From Allium sativum (lineage: Eukaryota > Streptophyta > Magnoliopsida > Asparagales > Amaryllidaceae), in assembly GCA_030737875.1 (NCBI GenBank), contig CM060925.1:480437514-480501513 (forward strand): a stretch of 64,000 nt of DNA, given 5' to 3'. Positions 12,484 to 22,441 of this stretch are shown in pieces (within the stretch, counting starts at the first letter, position 1; each line of letters starts with the position of its first letter). Below the pieces are notes generated by a model. That model searched no databases. It was not told the origin of the DNA and saw nothing but the letters and a program-made list of their open reading frames with translations. The translations under genes and the position numbers were made by a program.

Positions 12484-13132
12484 TTGGCAAGTAGAGCATA
12501 TGAATGTGTATTTGTAGGATATGCTACTAATAGCAAAGCATATCGATTTTATGATATAAATGCACATAACATAATTGAATCAAATGATGCCGATTTTTAT
12601 GAAACTAAATTTCATTTTAAATTAAGGAATAGTGGGGGCATATCAAGTACGCCTATTAGAGGAGGATCCCTCAAACCTGCAAGAGGCCTTATCTTCTTTA
12701 GATGCCAATTTCTGGTGAGATGCTATAAATAATGAGATGGATTCTCTTGAATCCAATAAGACTTGTCATTTGGCAGATTTACCCCCTGGTTGTAAATCCA
12801 TAGGCTGTAAATGGGTACTTAAAAAGAAACTAAAACCTGATGGTACTATAGATAAATACAAAGCACGACTAGTAGCTAAAGGTTTTAGACAAAAAGAAAA
12901 TATAGATTTCTTCGATACTTTTTCACCTGTAACTAGAATAACATCCATACGAGTATTAATCTCACTTGCTTCCATTCATAATTTACTAATACACCAAATG
13001 GATGTTAAAACCGCTTTTTTGAACGGTGAATTAGACGAAGAAATTTATATGGACCAGCCTGAAGGATTTGTAGTACATGGTCAAGAACATAAAGTATGCA
13101 AATTAGATAAATCATTATATGGTTTAAAATAA
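12484..13132 (+). pseudogene. Copia copy 2, integrase tail and RT N-terminus pieces
   Basis: Two open pieces. 12484-12660 holds the end of integrase (RAYECVFVGYATNSKAYRF). The 98-bp deletion then shifts the frame. RT resumes before 12737 and runs through CKWVLKKKLKPDG, KARLVAKGF and QMDVKTAFLNGELDEEIYM to TAA 13130-13132. This copy retains the A run that is one base short in copy 1. Confidence 0.85.
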
Positions 13133-14209
13133 GCACCTAAACAATGGCATGAAAAATTTGATAACTTAATCATTTCAAATGGTTTTAAAGTTAATGAAAG
13201 TGACAAATGCATATATTACAAATTTGAGAATGACATTTGCACTATTATATGCCTTTATGTAGATGACCTACTCATCTTTGGTTCAAACATTCATGCCATA
13301 AATTCAGTCAAATCCTTATTAAGTTCCAATTTTGACATGAAAGATCTAGGTGAGGCGAGTGTAATCCTTGGTATTAAAATTACTAGGTCAGAAAAGGGAA
13401 TTTCTTTGGATCAGTCTCATTACATTGAGAAGATACTAAAGAAATATAATTACTTTGACTGTAAACCTGCATATACACCATACGATCCAAGTGTAAAGTT
13501 ATTTAAGAACACTGGTGAAGGTGTAAGACAGTCTGATTATGCGAGCATCATTGGCAGTCATCGGTATGCCACTGATTGTACTAGACCCGACATTGCCTGT
13601 GTCATGGGATTATTGTGCAGGTTTACCAGTAGACCTAGTATAGAGCACTGGCATGCTATTGAAAGGGTAATGAGATGCCTTAAACGAACTATGAACCTTG
13701 GATTACATTATGAAAAGTTTCCAGCTGTACTTGAAGGATTCTCAGATGTAGACTGGAATACTTTATCAGATGATTCTAAAGCGACCAGTGGCTATATATT
13801 TAGCATCGCTGGAGGAGCTGTTTCTTGGAAATCCAAGAAACATACTATTTTGGCTCAGTCCACTATGGAGTCTGAGATGATAGCTAGTGCTACAGCTAGT
13901 GAAGAAGCAGAGTATTTGAGAAATCTGCTAGTAGAGATTCCTGTATGGGAAAAACCGATACCGGTTGTGTTGATACATTGTGATAGTACCGCGGCTACTG
14001 CAAAAGTTCAGAACCGTTATTATAACGGTAAGAGACGACAAATATGTCGTAAGCACAGCACGGTTATAGAGCTAATCTCTACAGGTACTGTTAGAGTAGA
14101 TTACGTACGTAGCGAAGAAAATTTGGCAGATCCTTTGACGAAAGGACTGTCCAGAGAGAAAGTCCATAATTCTTCTAAAAGAATGGGACTATTGACCTTA
14201 GATTGTTGA
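13133..14209 (+). pseudogene. Copia copy 2, RT C-terminus and RNase H
   Basis: Starts [10 protein letters not shown] and has YVDDLLIFG, the RNase H block with EGFSDVDWNTL (one Asp-adjacent substitution) and HCDST, and the [11 protein letters not shown] terminus. Uninterrupted to TGA 14209. Many missense changes relative to copy 1 (for example SLRYATDC to SHRYATDC) show relaxed selection. Confidence 0.9.
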
Positions 14210-14511
14210 GTCACGCACAATGGTAACCCAACCTAAATGACTGGAGATCCCAAGAAATAGGTTCAATGGGTAAAAACAAGTTGTGTAGTGATAGAAGTTG
14301 AACATGCTATATAATAAACTAAGAAGCATGTATTCCTGAAGTGATAGAGGATGAGTTAATAGAAACTCTTAATGAGATCTATACTCTATTTGGAGTGGAG
14401 AACCTACCTCCAGGAGTACTCTTGATAGACTCACCTATGTGAATGTGGAAATGTGGCCGTTTCCTATGGAGTTTTGGGCAAAACTTCTAGAGCGTTCACT
14501 AAATTGGGATA
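14210..14511 (+). other. Copia copy 2 3' untranslated region, left part
   Basis: Homologous to 9087-9390. The Tat element interrupts it at 14512-14516, and the remainder resumes at 28331-28537. No gene. Confidence 0.8.
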
Positions 14512-14516
14512 GCCGT
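14512..14516. repeat. Target-site duplication GCCGT (left)
   Basis: GCCGT directly precedes the LTR start TGTTAGCCC; the matching GCCGT is at 28326-28330. It proves insertion of the Tat element into the copia sequence. Confidence 0.95.
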
Positions 14517-15330
14517 TGTTAGCCCACTTTGTGAACTGGGCAACACAAAGTCAAGATGTGAAATATTGAAGAGCTTGAAAAACACTGAAGCGGGTCGGAT
14601 CGGAGCAGTGTAGCGGTTCGGATCGGATAAAGTCTGCTGTTCGGATCGGTGAGCTATTGTTGTTGGAATTAGAGAGGCACGTCTGTTCGGATCGGAGAGC
14701 AACCTATTTCCAGCTGGAGCAGAGTAAACACAGGAATTAGTCCTAAGTCAATCCGGGTCGGATCGGGTACTCCGATCCGAACCCCTTGTGCATACCCCTC
14801 CGACCCAAGCCTGTCTTCCACGTCACTCTCCTGCATGAGCGCCTGGTTATTCGGATCGGCTGTGACCAGTTCCTACCCTCAACGTCCACTACTCTGATGC
14901 GTTGTCAACATAGAAATTCATCCGAACCCGAGGCTGATGGGATGGATGACACGTGGCTCCGATCCGGATCGGGCTCTGAGCAAATTCTCACCTTTAAATA
15001 CCCCGTCTGGAGGCAAAGAAAAGGATCTTTTTTCTGACACTTGAGAGTTCAACCACCTTCATAACCCGAATTCCAGCACTCCCGGAAAATCCAAATCTTC
15101 TTTCATTATTTGTTTTTAGACAATTGAGTGATTGTAAGTGAGTTGTGAGAGAAATCAAGTGAATATTTCATTGTATTTGCAACTAAATCATTGAGAATAG
15201 TGAAAGACAAGTGGACGTAGGCATTTCTTCGCCGAACCACTATAAATCCTATGTGTTCATTTTTATTTTTGATCTCATTTCATTTTGCTTTTAATCAATT
15301 TGGGTGTTAGAACCACTTTTTGGTCTAACA
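14517..15330 (+). repeat. Tat element 5' LTR
   Basis: TGTTAGCCCAC...GGTCTAACA, 814 bp. It has at least eight copies of a TCGGATCGG / CCGATCCGA motif, including near 14593, 14614, 14639, 14685, 14756, 14769, 14850 and 14957. The TATA-position octamer reads TTTAAATA (14993-15000) where the 3' LTR has TATAAATA. A U5 hairpin GTGGACGTAGGC...GCCGAACCAC lies at 15211-15240. Confidence 0.95.
14993..15000 (+). promoter_or_regulatory. Altered TATA box of the Tat 5' LTR
   Basis: TTTAAATA here versus TATAAATA at the same place in the 3' LTR (27988-27995). It follows the CCGATCC motif cluster and would position transcription of the element. The single T-for-A change may weaken the promoter of the coding copy. 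Confidence 0.65.
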
Positions 15331-15348
15331 TTTTGGTGCTTTCACTGA
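15331..15348 (+). promoter_or_regulatory. Candidate primer-binding site, Tat element
   Basis: TTTTGGTGCTTTCACTGA directly follows the LTR. TGGTGC... begins with the TGG expected for pairing with a tRNA CCA end. The tRNA species was not identified. Confidence 0.6.
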
Positions 15349-15473
15349 GAAATCATCTGAATTCTTTGTTTTTCGGGATTATCGTTCTACTTTTTGGACC
15401 GTTGAGTTCAAAGAAGTTAATCCTCAAGTTTCGACGCTCTTGGATATTTGTCGAAGTGATTGTTGAAGAAACC

Positions 15474-18197
15474 ATGGCCAAAGGAAAAGGCAAAGAAGTT
15501 CAATCTGGTCGAGGAAATGGAGCTGGCGAAGACTAGCAAAATGCGGTTGTGACAAGGTCTCATGGGCAGAGTTCAGCAGCAGGACGAACCGATGTAGGAA
15601 ACCCGAACCGCCTTCAGGGGGAGAGCTCCGATCTGATCCGGGTAGGAGATTCTGAAGCAGTACATTCCCCCAACCTGAACCGACCCGAGCAGCTTGCCAC
15701 GTACCGACCCGACCAGGCTCCCCTGCTCCGAACCGACCCGATCTCCCATCTCCGATCCGACCCGACACTTGGTGATGTTGGAACCTCTACTCGAGTCCCT
15801 ACGAATGCTCCAATTCTAGCCACCAGGGTCAATGATCAGGTCAATCCATCTGCGCCCATTACTCAAGGAGATTTCTCGTGCCTACTTGACATGCTTGAGA
15901 GTACTAGGGAGGCTATGAAAGTCCACGAGCGCACCAATCTCATGATGCAGGAAAATATGAGGCTCATGAGCAGGGAGATTAGCGAACTCCGTCGACAGAG
16001 GACCCCATCACTGGTTCGTCACACACCAGTGGATCAGTCTTCTTCTTCCGAGGAAGAGCGGCCCCGTGAACGAAGGCCGCTCGAACGACCTCAGAATTTG
16101 GAGCAGCTGACATTCGGATCTTTGGGGTCTCGCGAGGATATTGCACGAGCACTAGGAAACAATGATCCCACTCAGGGGCAAAGGCTCCAGTCCCCTCCTC
16201 CCGAGATCGACCGGGAGCGTAGGGAACGGAATAGAGCAGAAGCAGCTCGAAGAAGAAGGGCATCTCCTGAACAAGAGCCCAGAAGGAACCCGGATACCAG
16301 GGCCAGGGAACTTGAACGGCCCCTAACTAATGCTGATGTACAGGCAATGGTACGCCAGATTATGTCCGAGAGCCGGAACTATACCAATGAAGATTACAGC
16401 ATTGAGCAAAGCCATACTCCTTTCACTGACGACATCCTAGACTTTCAGTTTCCCAGGCGTTTTAACCTGCCACAGATGGACAAGTACAACGAGAGAACTG
16501 ATCCGGGACAGCATTTGATGCGATACTCGTGGCTCATGAATGCCGCTGCTGCCCCTGATGCAGTGAAGTGTAAAGCATTCCCGATCTATTTAAAAGATGT
16601 GGCATTGTTCTGGTTTACCCGACTTCCTCCTCGTTCGGTTTCGAATTATAGGGAACTGAGTGAACGTTTTATGAATCAGTTCCGACTCCATACCCGAAAG
16701 TCCAAAAGTGTTATTGAATTGTCAAGAATTAAGCAGGCGCCAGGAGAGTCTTTGAGGTCATACCTTGACCGTTTTAACTTGGCAGTGACCGAAGTTAGTG
16801 ACCCGCATGAGCCCACCATTTTGATGGCATTAAAGGAAGGAGTCGATCCTGAATCTGAGTTTGGAGATTACCTTTCTGGGAAAACTCCCTCCACGAGAGA
16901 GATATTCTATGAAAAGGCCGATATTTATTTAAGACGAGAGGAAGCCAGGGCAAACCGAAAGAGAAAGTCTGAAGCGGCATCAAAAGAAAATGTTCAGAGT
17001 AACGTCGCCGTGAAGCAGTCTGGGCAAAGTTCCGGAAAAGTTGAAGTGAATGTGGGAAACAAGAGTGGAAACGACAATTCTGGAAACGGGGGCAACAACA
17101 ATAACCGTAATGCGAACGGTAACAGAAGAAATAGAAATAGGGGAAGTGATCCTAGCAAAAGGCCCCGATTCCAGACTTATGAGAATTATACACCGTTGAA
17201 CGACACTCTTGAGAATATTTACCTGGATACATACAATGTTTTGCAATACAAAAGACCGCCACCTCGTGACTCGACCGAGAAAGAAATGGCAACTAGGAAG
17301 TTTTGTTTGTTTCATGGAACTCATGGGCATTCAACCAATGAATGTCGGCATTTGAGAGATGTGATTGAGAAGCTGCTGCGTGAAGGGAAACTGGATGAAT
17401 ATAAAGTTGCCCCGAGGGACAGAGGGCAAGGAGAGCAGGCTCCAAAACAGATTCTACTTGCTCCCAAGCCTACAGCGCAGCAGAAAGGCAAGGGAATTGT
17501 TATCAACTCCATAGTGGGTGGACCTCACCCGGCAATCCGTAGCTTTAGAGCAATGGATCAATATGTAAATGCTGCCAAACACGTAGATGTGAATGAAGGT
17601 GATGATTTGGAAGATATCGCCCCCATAAAACAACAGAAGACAATGTTTGACGACGTGGTATTCCGCAGCAGAGATAATACTGGGATTCAATCACCCACTG
17701 ATGATCCGTTGGTCATTACTACCACCATTGGGCCGGCCTTGGTTCATAAGGTGTTAGTAGACAACGGAAGTTCCGTCAATATTTTGTTTAAAAAGTCATT
17801 CGATCAGATGAAGCTTGAATCTGAGGATTTGAAGCCATGTGAAGGATGGATCGTAGGCTTCAACGGGGCGTCAACAGCTCCCATGGGATACATAGAATTG
17901 CCCGTGACCTTGGGGCAAGGAGAACGCAGAAGAGTGCGGATGCTTCAGTTCGTTGTGTTGGACGTAGATTCGCCTTATAATGCATTTTTGGGGAGGCCTG
18001 CCCTTGCTGAGTTCAGAACTTGTATCGCCCCTTGGTGTTTATTGCTTAAGTTCCCAACCGAAGCCGGAACTAGAGTAATGAGAGGGGATCAAGTTTCCGG
18101 ACGGGCCTGCAATGTTGCCGAATTAAAGATGTTGATGAAAGGACTTAACATCGAGAGTAAAGATGCCTCGCCTCCCCCAAAGGGGGGCTCGGCATAG
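15474..18197 (+). CDS. Tat gag-protease, with early in-frame UAG
   Basis: Structural capsid precursor plus aspartic protease. ATG 15474 is chosen because its context ACCATGG is a strong plant start and it is in the gag frame; no other ATG lies near the N-terminus. Codon 21 is TAG (15534-15536), followed by CAA. Beyond it the frame is open to TAG 18195. The N-terminal part (15600-15780) is Arg/Asp/Pro-rich and is encoded by the CCGACCCGA motif. The retrotransposon Gag core (FPRRFNLPQMDKY to IYLRREEARANRK) spans about residues 325-495. A knuckle-like CLFHGTHGHSTNEC starts near residue 611, and the protease has DNGSS at 763 and YNAFLGRPAL later. The early TAG could be a CAG to TAG mutation; if it is not bypassed, Gag is not made from this start. 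Confidence 0.85.
15534..15536 (+). other. In-frame UAG near the Gag N-terminus
   Basis: Reads GAC TAG CAA AAT in the gag frame, 20 codons after ATG 15474. It is followed by CAA but not by the full CAR-YYA context. A C to T change of CAG, a plant CHG methylation site, is the simplest origin. Confidence 0.8.
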
Positions 18198-18203
18198 CAA
18201 TTA
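18195..18203 (+). promoter_or_regulatory. Candidate leaky stop UAG-CAA-UUA between protease and RT
   Basis: The gag-protease and RT-integrase reading frames are the same frame and are separated only by this TAG. The next six bases, CAATTA, fit the CAR-YYA context of tobamovirus readthrough stops, also reported between pol and env-like genes of plant Sireviruses. Readthrough would give a small proportion of Gag-Pol. The alternative is a CAG to TAG mutation that happens to lie in this context. Confidence 0.55.
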
Positions 18204-21200
18204 GAGAAATCGACCCCGAAGGAGTTGCCCAAAGGAACGCCTGAAGACCTGGATCCCAGAAAAGACGAGGAACCAGAGACTAAAAATGCAACTCCTAATG
18301 AAGCGACAGTGGAAATTCCAATTGATGAAGCTGATCCAACAAGAGTTTTGAAGATTGGGTCACAATTGGATCCACGTCGGGCCAAAGAACTAACGGACTT
18401 TTTGAAGGCGAACTTGGACGTGTTTGCCTGGACCCACGCTGACATGTGTGGGATATCGCCATCCATCATAAGTCACACACTAAATGTAAACCCGAAGCAT
18501 CCGCCTATGAAGCAAAAGAGACGTATGCTGGGCCCAGAGAGGTCGGCTGCTCTCAAAGAGGAAGTGGAGAAGCTGAAGCAGAACGGATTTATTCGAGATT
18601 CGACATATCCCGACTGGATATCGAATCCCGTCTTGGTGAAGAAGCCGAATGGAAAGTGGCGGACTTGCATTGATTTTTCAGATTTGAACAAAGCTTGCCC
18701 AAAAGATAGTTTCCCACTTCCCCGGATTGACCAGCTTGTAGATTCGACAGCAGGTCATGAACTTCTCTCATTTATGGATGCTTATTCAGGATATAACCAG
18801 ATTCCGATGCATGTTCCAGATCAAGAACATACGAGCTTCATTGCAAATTTGGGGTTATATTGTTATGTTGTAATGCCATTTGGATTGAAAAACGCCGGAG
18901 CCACTTATCACCGCTTGGTGAACAGAATGTTTTATAATCAAATAGGGAAGACTATGGAAGTTTACGTGGATGATATGCTTGTCAAATCGAAACAGTCCTC
19001 CAGCCATACGCAAGACTTGGCGGAAATGTTTGGTATCCTGCGAAAGTATCGGATGAAGTTGAATCCTCTGAAATGCTCATTTGGAGTGGCATCGGGAAAG
19101 TTCCTAGGCTTCATTGTGAGCTCCCGAGGAATTGAAATCAATCCTAGCCAAATAGCAGTGATTAGAAACATTGAAGAGCCGAGGAGAATTAAGGACGTCC
19201 AAAGTCTTGCAGGGAAAGTAGCTGCGCTGAGTAGATTTATCTCTAAAGCCACAGATAAATGCGTCCCGTTTTTTGATTTGATTAAAAGGGGAAAGAAGAA
19301 CTTCGAGTGGACTCCGGACTGTGTTGAGGCCTTTCGAAATTTATTGGAACTGCCACAGAAACCGCCGATTTTGTCAAATCCAGTGGATCACGAAGAATTG
19401 TTTGTTTACTTGGCAGTCTCGGCTCACGCCGTTAGCACAGCCCTGGTTCGAGAAGAAGACAAAGTACAAAGGCCAGTGTATTATGTAAGCAAGAAATTAG
19501 CAGCGGCAGAGCGCAACTACCCAAAGATTGAGAAGCTCGCTTACAGCCTCCTAATCGCATCCCGAAAACTTCGTCACTATTTCCAAGCTCATCCAATAAC
19601 CATATACACTGACCAGCCCCTGAGGCAGGTGTTGCAGAGACCCGAAGCATCGGGAAGGTTGATCAAATGGAATATAGAATTAAGTCAGTTTGATTTAAAT
19701 TTTCAACCACGAAGGCCGATCAGGGGGCAAGCTCTGGCGGACTTTATAGCGGAATTCACCATCCCAGAAGAGGAAGTAATCGATGATAGAGTGGTTAAGT
19801 CTGAGGATGAGTTAAAGATAGATCCATGGAAACTATACACAGACGGAGCTAAGAACGACCGAAGGTCCGGAGCTGGAATCGTCTTAGTCACTCCTGAAGG
19901 AAGGTCGTTATATTACGCTCTACGATTAGAATTCTCGGCGACTAATAATGACTCTGAATACGAAGCCCTGATTGCCGGGCTGAAGCTTGCTAAAGACCTC
20001 GGAATAAAAGTGTTGGACATATTCTGTGACTCTAAAATCATTGTTTGCCAAGTGCGAGAGGAATTTGTGGCTCGGGGACCTCGACTTATCGCCTACCTCA
20101 GGAAAGTGAGAGAGCTATTGAGTAGCTTGGAGCGGTACAATATAACACACATCCCAAGAGCCGAAAACCAGAAGGCGGATAGGCTGGCAAAGCTGGCTAG
20201 TTCTGACAATCCAGAAGAGACTGAAATAATTCCAATTGAAACGTTGGAATCGCCAAGCTTTGAGTCGATGGAAATTGAGTTCGCTTTCGAAGCGGAACTG
20301 GAGAAGGAGTCGTGGATGACCCCAATTAAGAACTTCCTTAAGAATGGGACACTCCCGTCAAAGAAGAGTGAGAAAAGGGCTATAGTTCGCAAGGCTACCA
20401 GATATGTCATACAAGATGATATTCTTTATAGACAAGGATTTTCTATGCCCCTGTTACGATGTATTGCACACGACGACATCAAACGTGTACTAAGAGAAGT
20501 GCACGAAGGTGAGTGTGGAGATCATACAGGAGGTCAGATGTTAGCGAAAAAGATATTGCGATATGGATACTTCTGGCCCACAATTAATAAAGATGCAGCT
20601 GATTATTCACGACGCTGCGATAAGTGCCAGAGATTCGCCAAAATCCCCAGAGCACCGTCGACCCAACTCAAATCAATGGTGAGTCCTTGGCCATTTGCCA
20701 CGTGGAGAATTGATATCATTGGAGTTCTACCAATTGCTAAAGGAGGAGCGAAATATGCAATAGTCGCTGTGGACTATTTTACGAAGTGGGTGGAAGCTGA
20801 GCCCTTGACCAAAATCACGGCAAGAAAGGTGATAAGTTTCGTGGTAAGAAATATTATATGCCGGTTCGGGATCCCAAGGACCATTATAATTGACAACGGA
20901 ACCCAGTTTGATGGTACTGAATTCAGAAATTTCTGCCAGAAGTATAAGATCGACAAGCGATACACTGCGGTTGCTTATCCGCAGTCGAATGGGCAAGTTG
21001 AGGCAATAAACAAAGTAATAAAATCCATCCTCAAGAAACGATTAGAGCGCGCAAAGGCAAAATGGGTTGACGAATTGCCCCTAGCTTTATGAGCATATCG
21101 GACAACATTTAAGACGGCTACTGGTCACACCCCTTTCTCTCTCTCCTTTGGCTCAGAAGCAGTAATTCCAGTTGAGCTGGAAGTTCCTTCCCACAGGGTG

Positions 21201-21536
21201 ACGTATTATGACCCGATGACGAATCGGGCACTCTTACTTGAGTCTCTTGATGAAGTCGAAGAAAAAAGGGACGAAGCAGATTTGCGCGCGGCAAGACATC
21301 GACGTCAGATGGCACGCTATTACGACAAAAAAGTTCGCCTTAGGACTTTTGAACTAGGAGATTTGGTGCTAAAGAGAGTCTTTCCATCCCTTCCTCACCT
21401 TGGTCCAAAGTGGGAAGGACCCTTTGTCATCCAACGGAAACTTGAAAAAAGAACCTTCAAGTTAACGACCGTAGATGGCGAAGAAGTCCCTAGAGCATGG
21501 AATGCCCAACACTTGATGCGATATTTAAATTAGAAA
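18198..21536 (+). CDS. Tat RT, dual RNase H and integrase
   Basis: Same frame as gag. RT: KKPNGKWRTCIDFSDLNKAC, then MPFGLKNAGATYHRLV, and YVDD at about residue 256. The first (gypsy) RNase H, 19390-19760, reads LAVSAHAVSTALV where the first catalytic Asp is expected, so it looks degenerate. A second, archaeal-type RNase H (19830-20210) has YTDGA, NNDSEYEALIAGL and FCDSK. Integrase has HEGECGDH and CDKCQ zinc ligands, WRIDIIG, IIDNGTQF and NGQVEAIN for D, D and E, and a C-terminal GPKWEGPF module near 21400. One nonsense codon, TGA at 21090-21092, replaces a conserved Trp before AYRTT and removes the integrase C-terminus. No upstream ATG is needed if UAG 18195 is read through. Confidence 0.9.
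21090..21092 (+). other. Nonsense codon in integrase
   Basis: CTA GCT TTA TGA GCA TAT CGG: the family has Trp before AYRTT, so TGG has become TGA. The frame is open for another 147 codons to TAG 21534-21536, ending in AWNAQHLMRYLN. Confidence 0.9.
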
Positions 21537-21575
21537 TGTTGTACTCTTTGTTATTTTTCTTATGAACTCTGTAAT

Positions 21576-21658
21576 AAGGCACGACTTGCCTTGGGAAAAT
21601 CTGATGATATGAATAAAGGACTATAAAGTGGATGTAGGCTACGACTTAGCCGAACCAC
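21576..21658 (+). other. Two stem-loops just after pol, one like the LTR U5 hairpin
   Basis: AAGGC...GCCTT at 21576-21592, then GTGG-ATGTA-GGCTA...TAGCC-GAA-CCAC at 21628-21658, continuing ACTATAAA. The second has the same layout as the U5 hairpin at 15211-15240 (GTGGACGTAGGC...GCCGAACCACTATAAA), with different stem bases. It may be a relic of an LTR in the 3' region or a duplicated RNA signal. Confidence 0.6.
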
Positions 21659-21789
21659 TATAAAAATATCGTGTGTTATTTACTTTTATGCATTATATAT
21701 ATACATTCATCGACTATTCTGTTGTGATTATGGAATACAAGATGATTCAAAACCTGAAAAGGTTGAAGACAGTTTAAACATAAGAAAAA

Positions 21790-22160
21790 GCACAACGGCT
21801 ATTTGTGCGACAAGACATAAAAGAATGAGAAAACGACATTCTTAACTCTAACTCTCCAGAGAGAGAGAGAGTATAAAAGCGTCTCCGACTGTGCGCTGAG
21901 AAAGAGATCCTTCCCCGCTGAAGGATCGGGGAGTGAATAGATTGCTGAGCTCGAACTCTAACTCTCCAGAGAGAGAGAGAGAGTATAAAAGGACGGGAAG
22001 ACGACGTCCTCTGAGACATGAAGGTGCACCCAGACAAGGGACAGCCTTAGTAAGAACTCTAACCTGAATATAAGACAGGAGAGTATAAAAGAAATGCCAG
22101 AAAAAACGACAGGCATTGACGACACAGAAAATGCTAACCCGTCAGAAAATCGGGAGCATT
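21790..22160 (+). repeat. Structured repeat array downstream of pol
   Basis: Units start ACTCTAAC(TCTCC), run through an (AG)n stretch to TATAAAAG, and then a hairpin. Clear stems: GCACAA/TTGTGC (21790-21808), AGAATG/CATTCT (21822-21842), GATCCTTC/GAAGGATC (21906-21927), AGGACG/CGTCCT (21990-22010), AATGCC/GGCATT (22093-22117), ATGCT/AGCAT (about 22130-22158). Three of these have different stems but loops of the form (A/G)GAA(A/G)A-CGA. Tandem repeats after pol are known in Tat-lineage 3' regions. A further tract TGACTGGGGGCAT at about 22199 is polypurine-like. Confidence 0.7.
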
Positions 22161-22441
22161 CAGATTGCTTGATTAAGCCTTAAATAATTTGTGAGAATTG
22201 ACTGGGGGCATATATGTATACACATATTTCCTCCCTCCGTAACTTCATTTCATAACTATAGAAAGACATGCATTTTTACATAAGTGCAGAACTACTGACA
22301 AACAGACATTGCAGAAAATGAATTATTTTTTATTTACGAATGAATCTGTACAGGAAAATAGCTAAAAAAGAAGGTGCAAGAGCCACTCTGGTAGCAGCAA
22401 TTGTTGGTTCACTAAATGCTAAAACGACATAAGGCAACCCA

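Larger units (their letters stand above)
10383..14209 (+). pseudogene. Copia copy 2 gag-pol polyprotein, heavily broken
   Basis: Same domain order as copy 1, from ATG 10383 to TGA 14207-14209. Lesions seen: TAG at 10737-10739 where copy 1 has TGG (Trp); protease DTGA changed to DIGA (codon 11388-11390); integrase zinc Cys changed to Tyr in CEFY (near 11871); 1-base losses near 12070 and 12324; TAA at 12364-12366; a 98-bp deletion near 12660 flanked by AGA; TGA at 12716-12718; and TAA at 13130-13132, shared with copy 1. The zinc knuckle CYNCGKPGHMARMC is intact. In the RT-RNase H part the two copies differ at roughly 18 of 290 residues. Confidence 0.9.

Noticed and set aside
21906..21927. GATCCTTC/GAAGGATC hairpin as a bacterial-type terminator
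   Set aside because: The context is a plant retrotransposon 3' region and no T run follows; it belongs to the stem-loop array.
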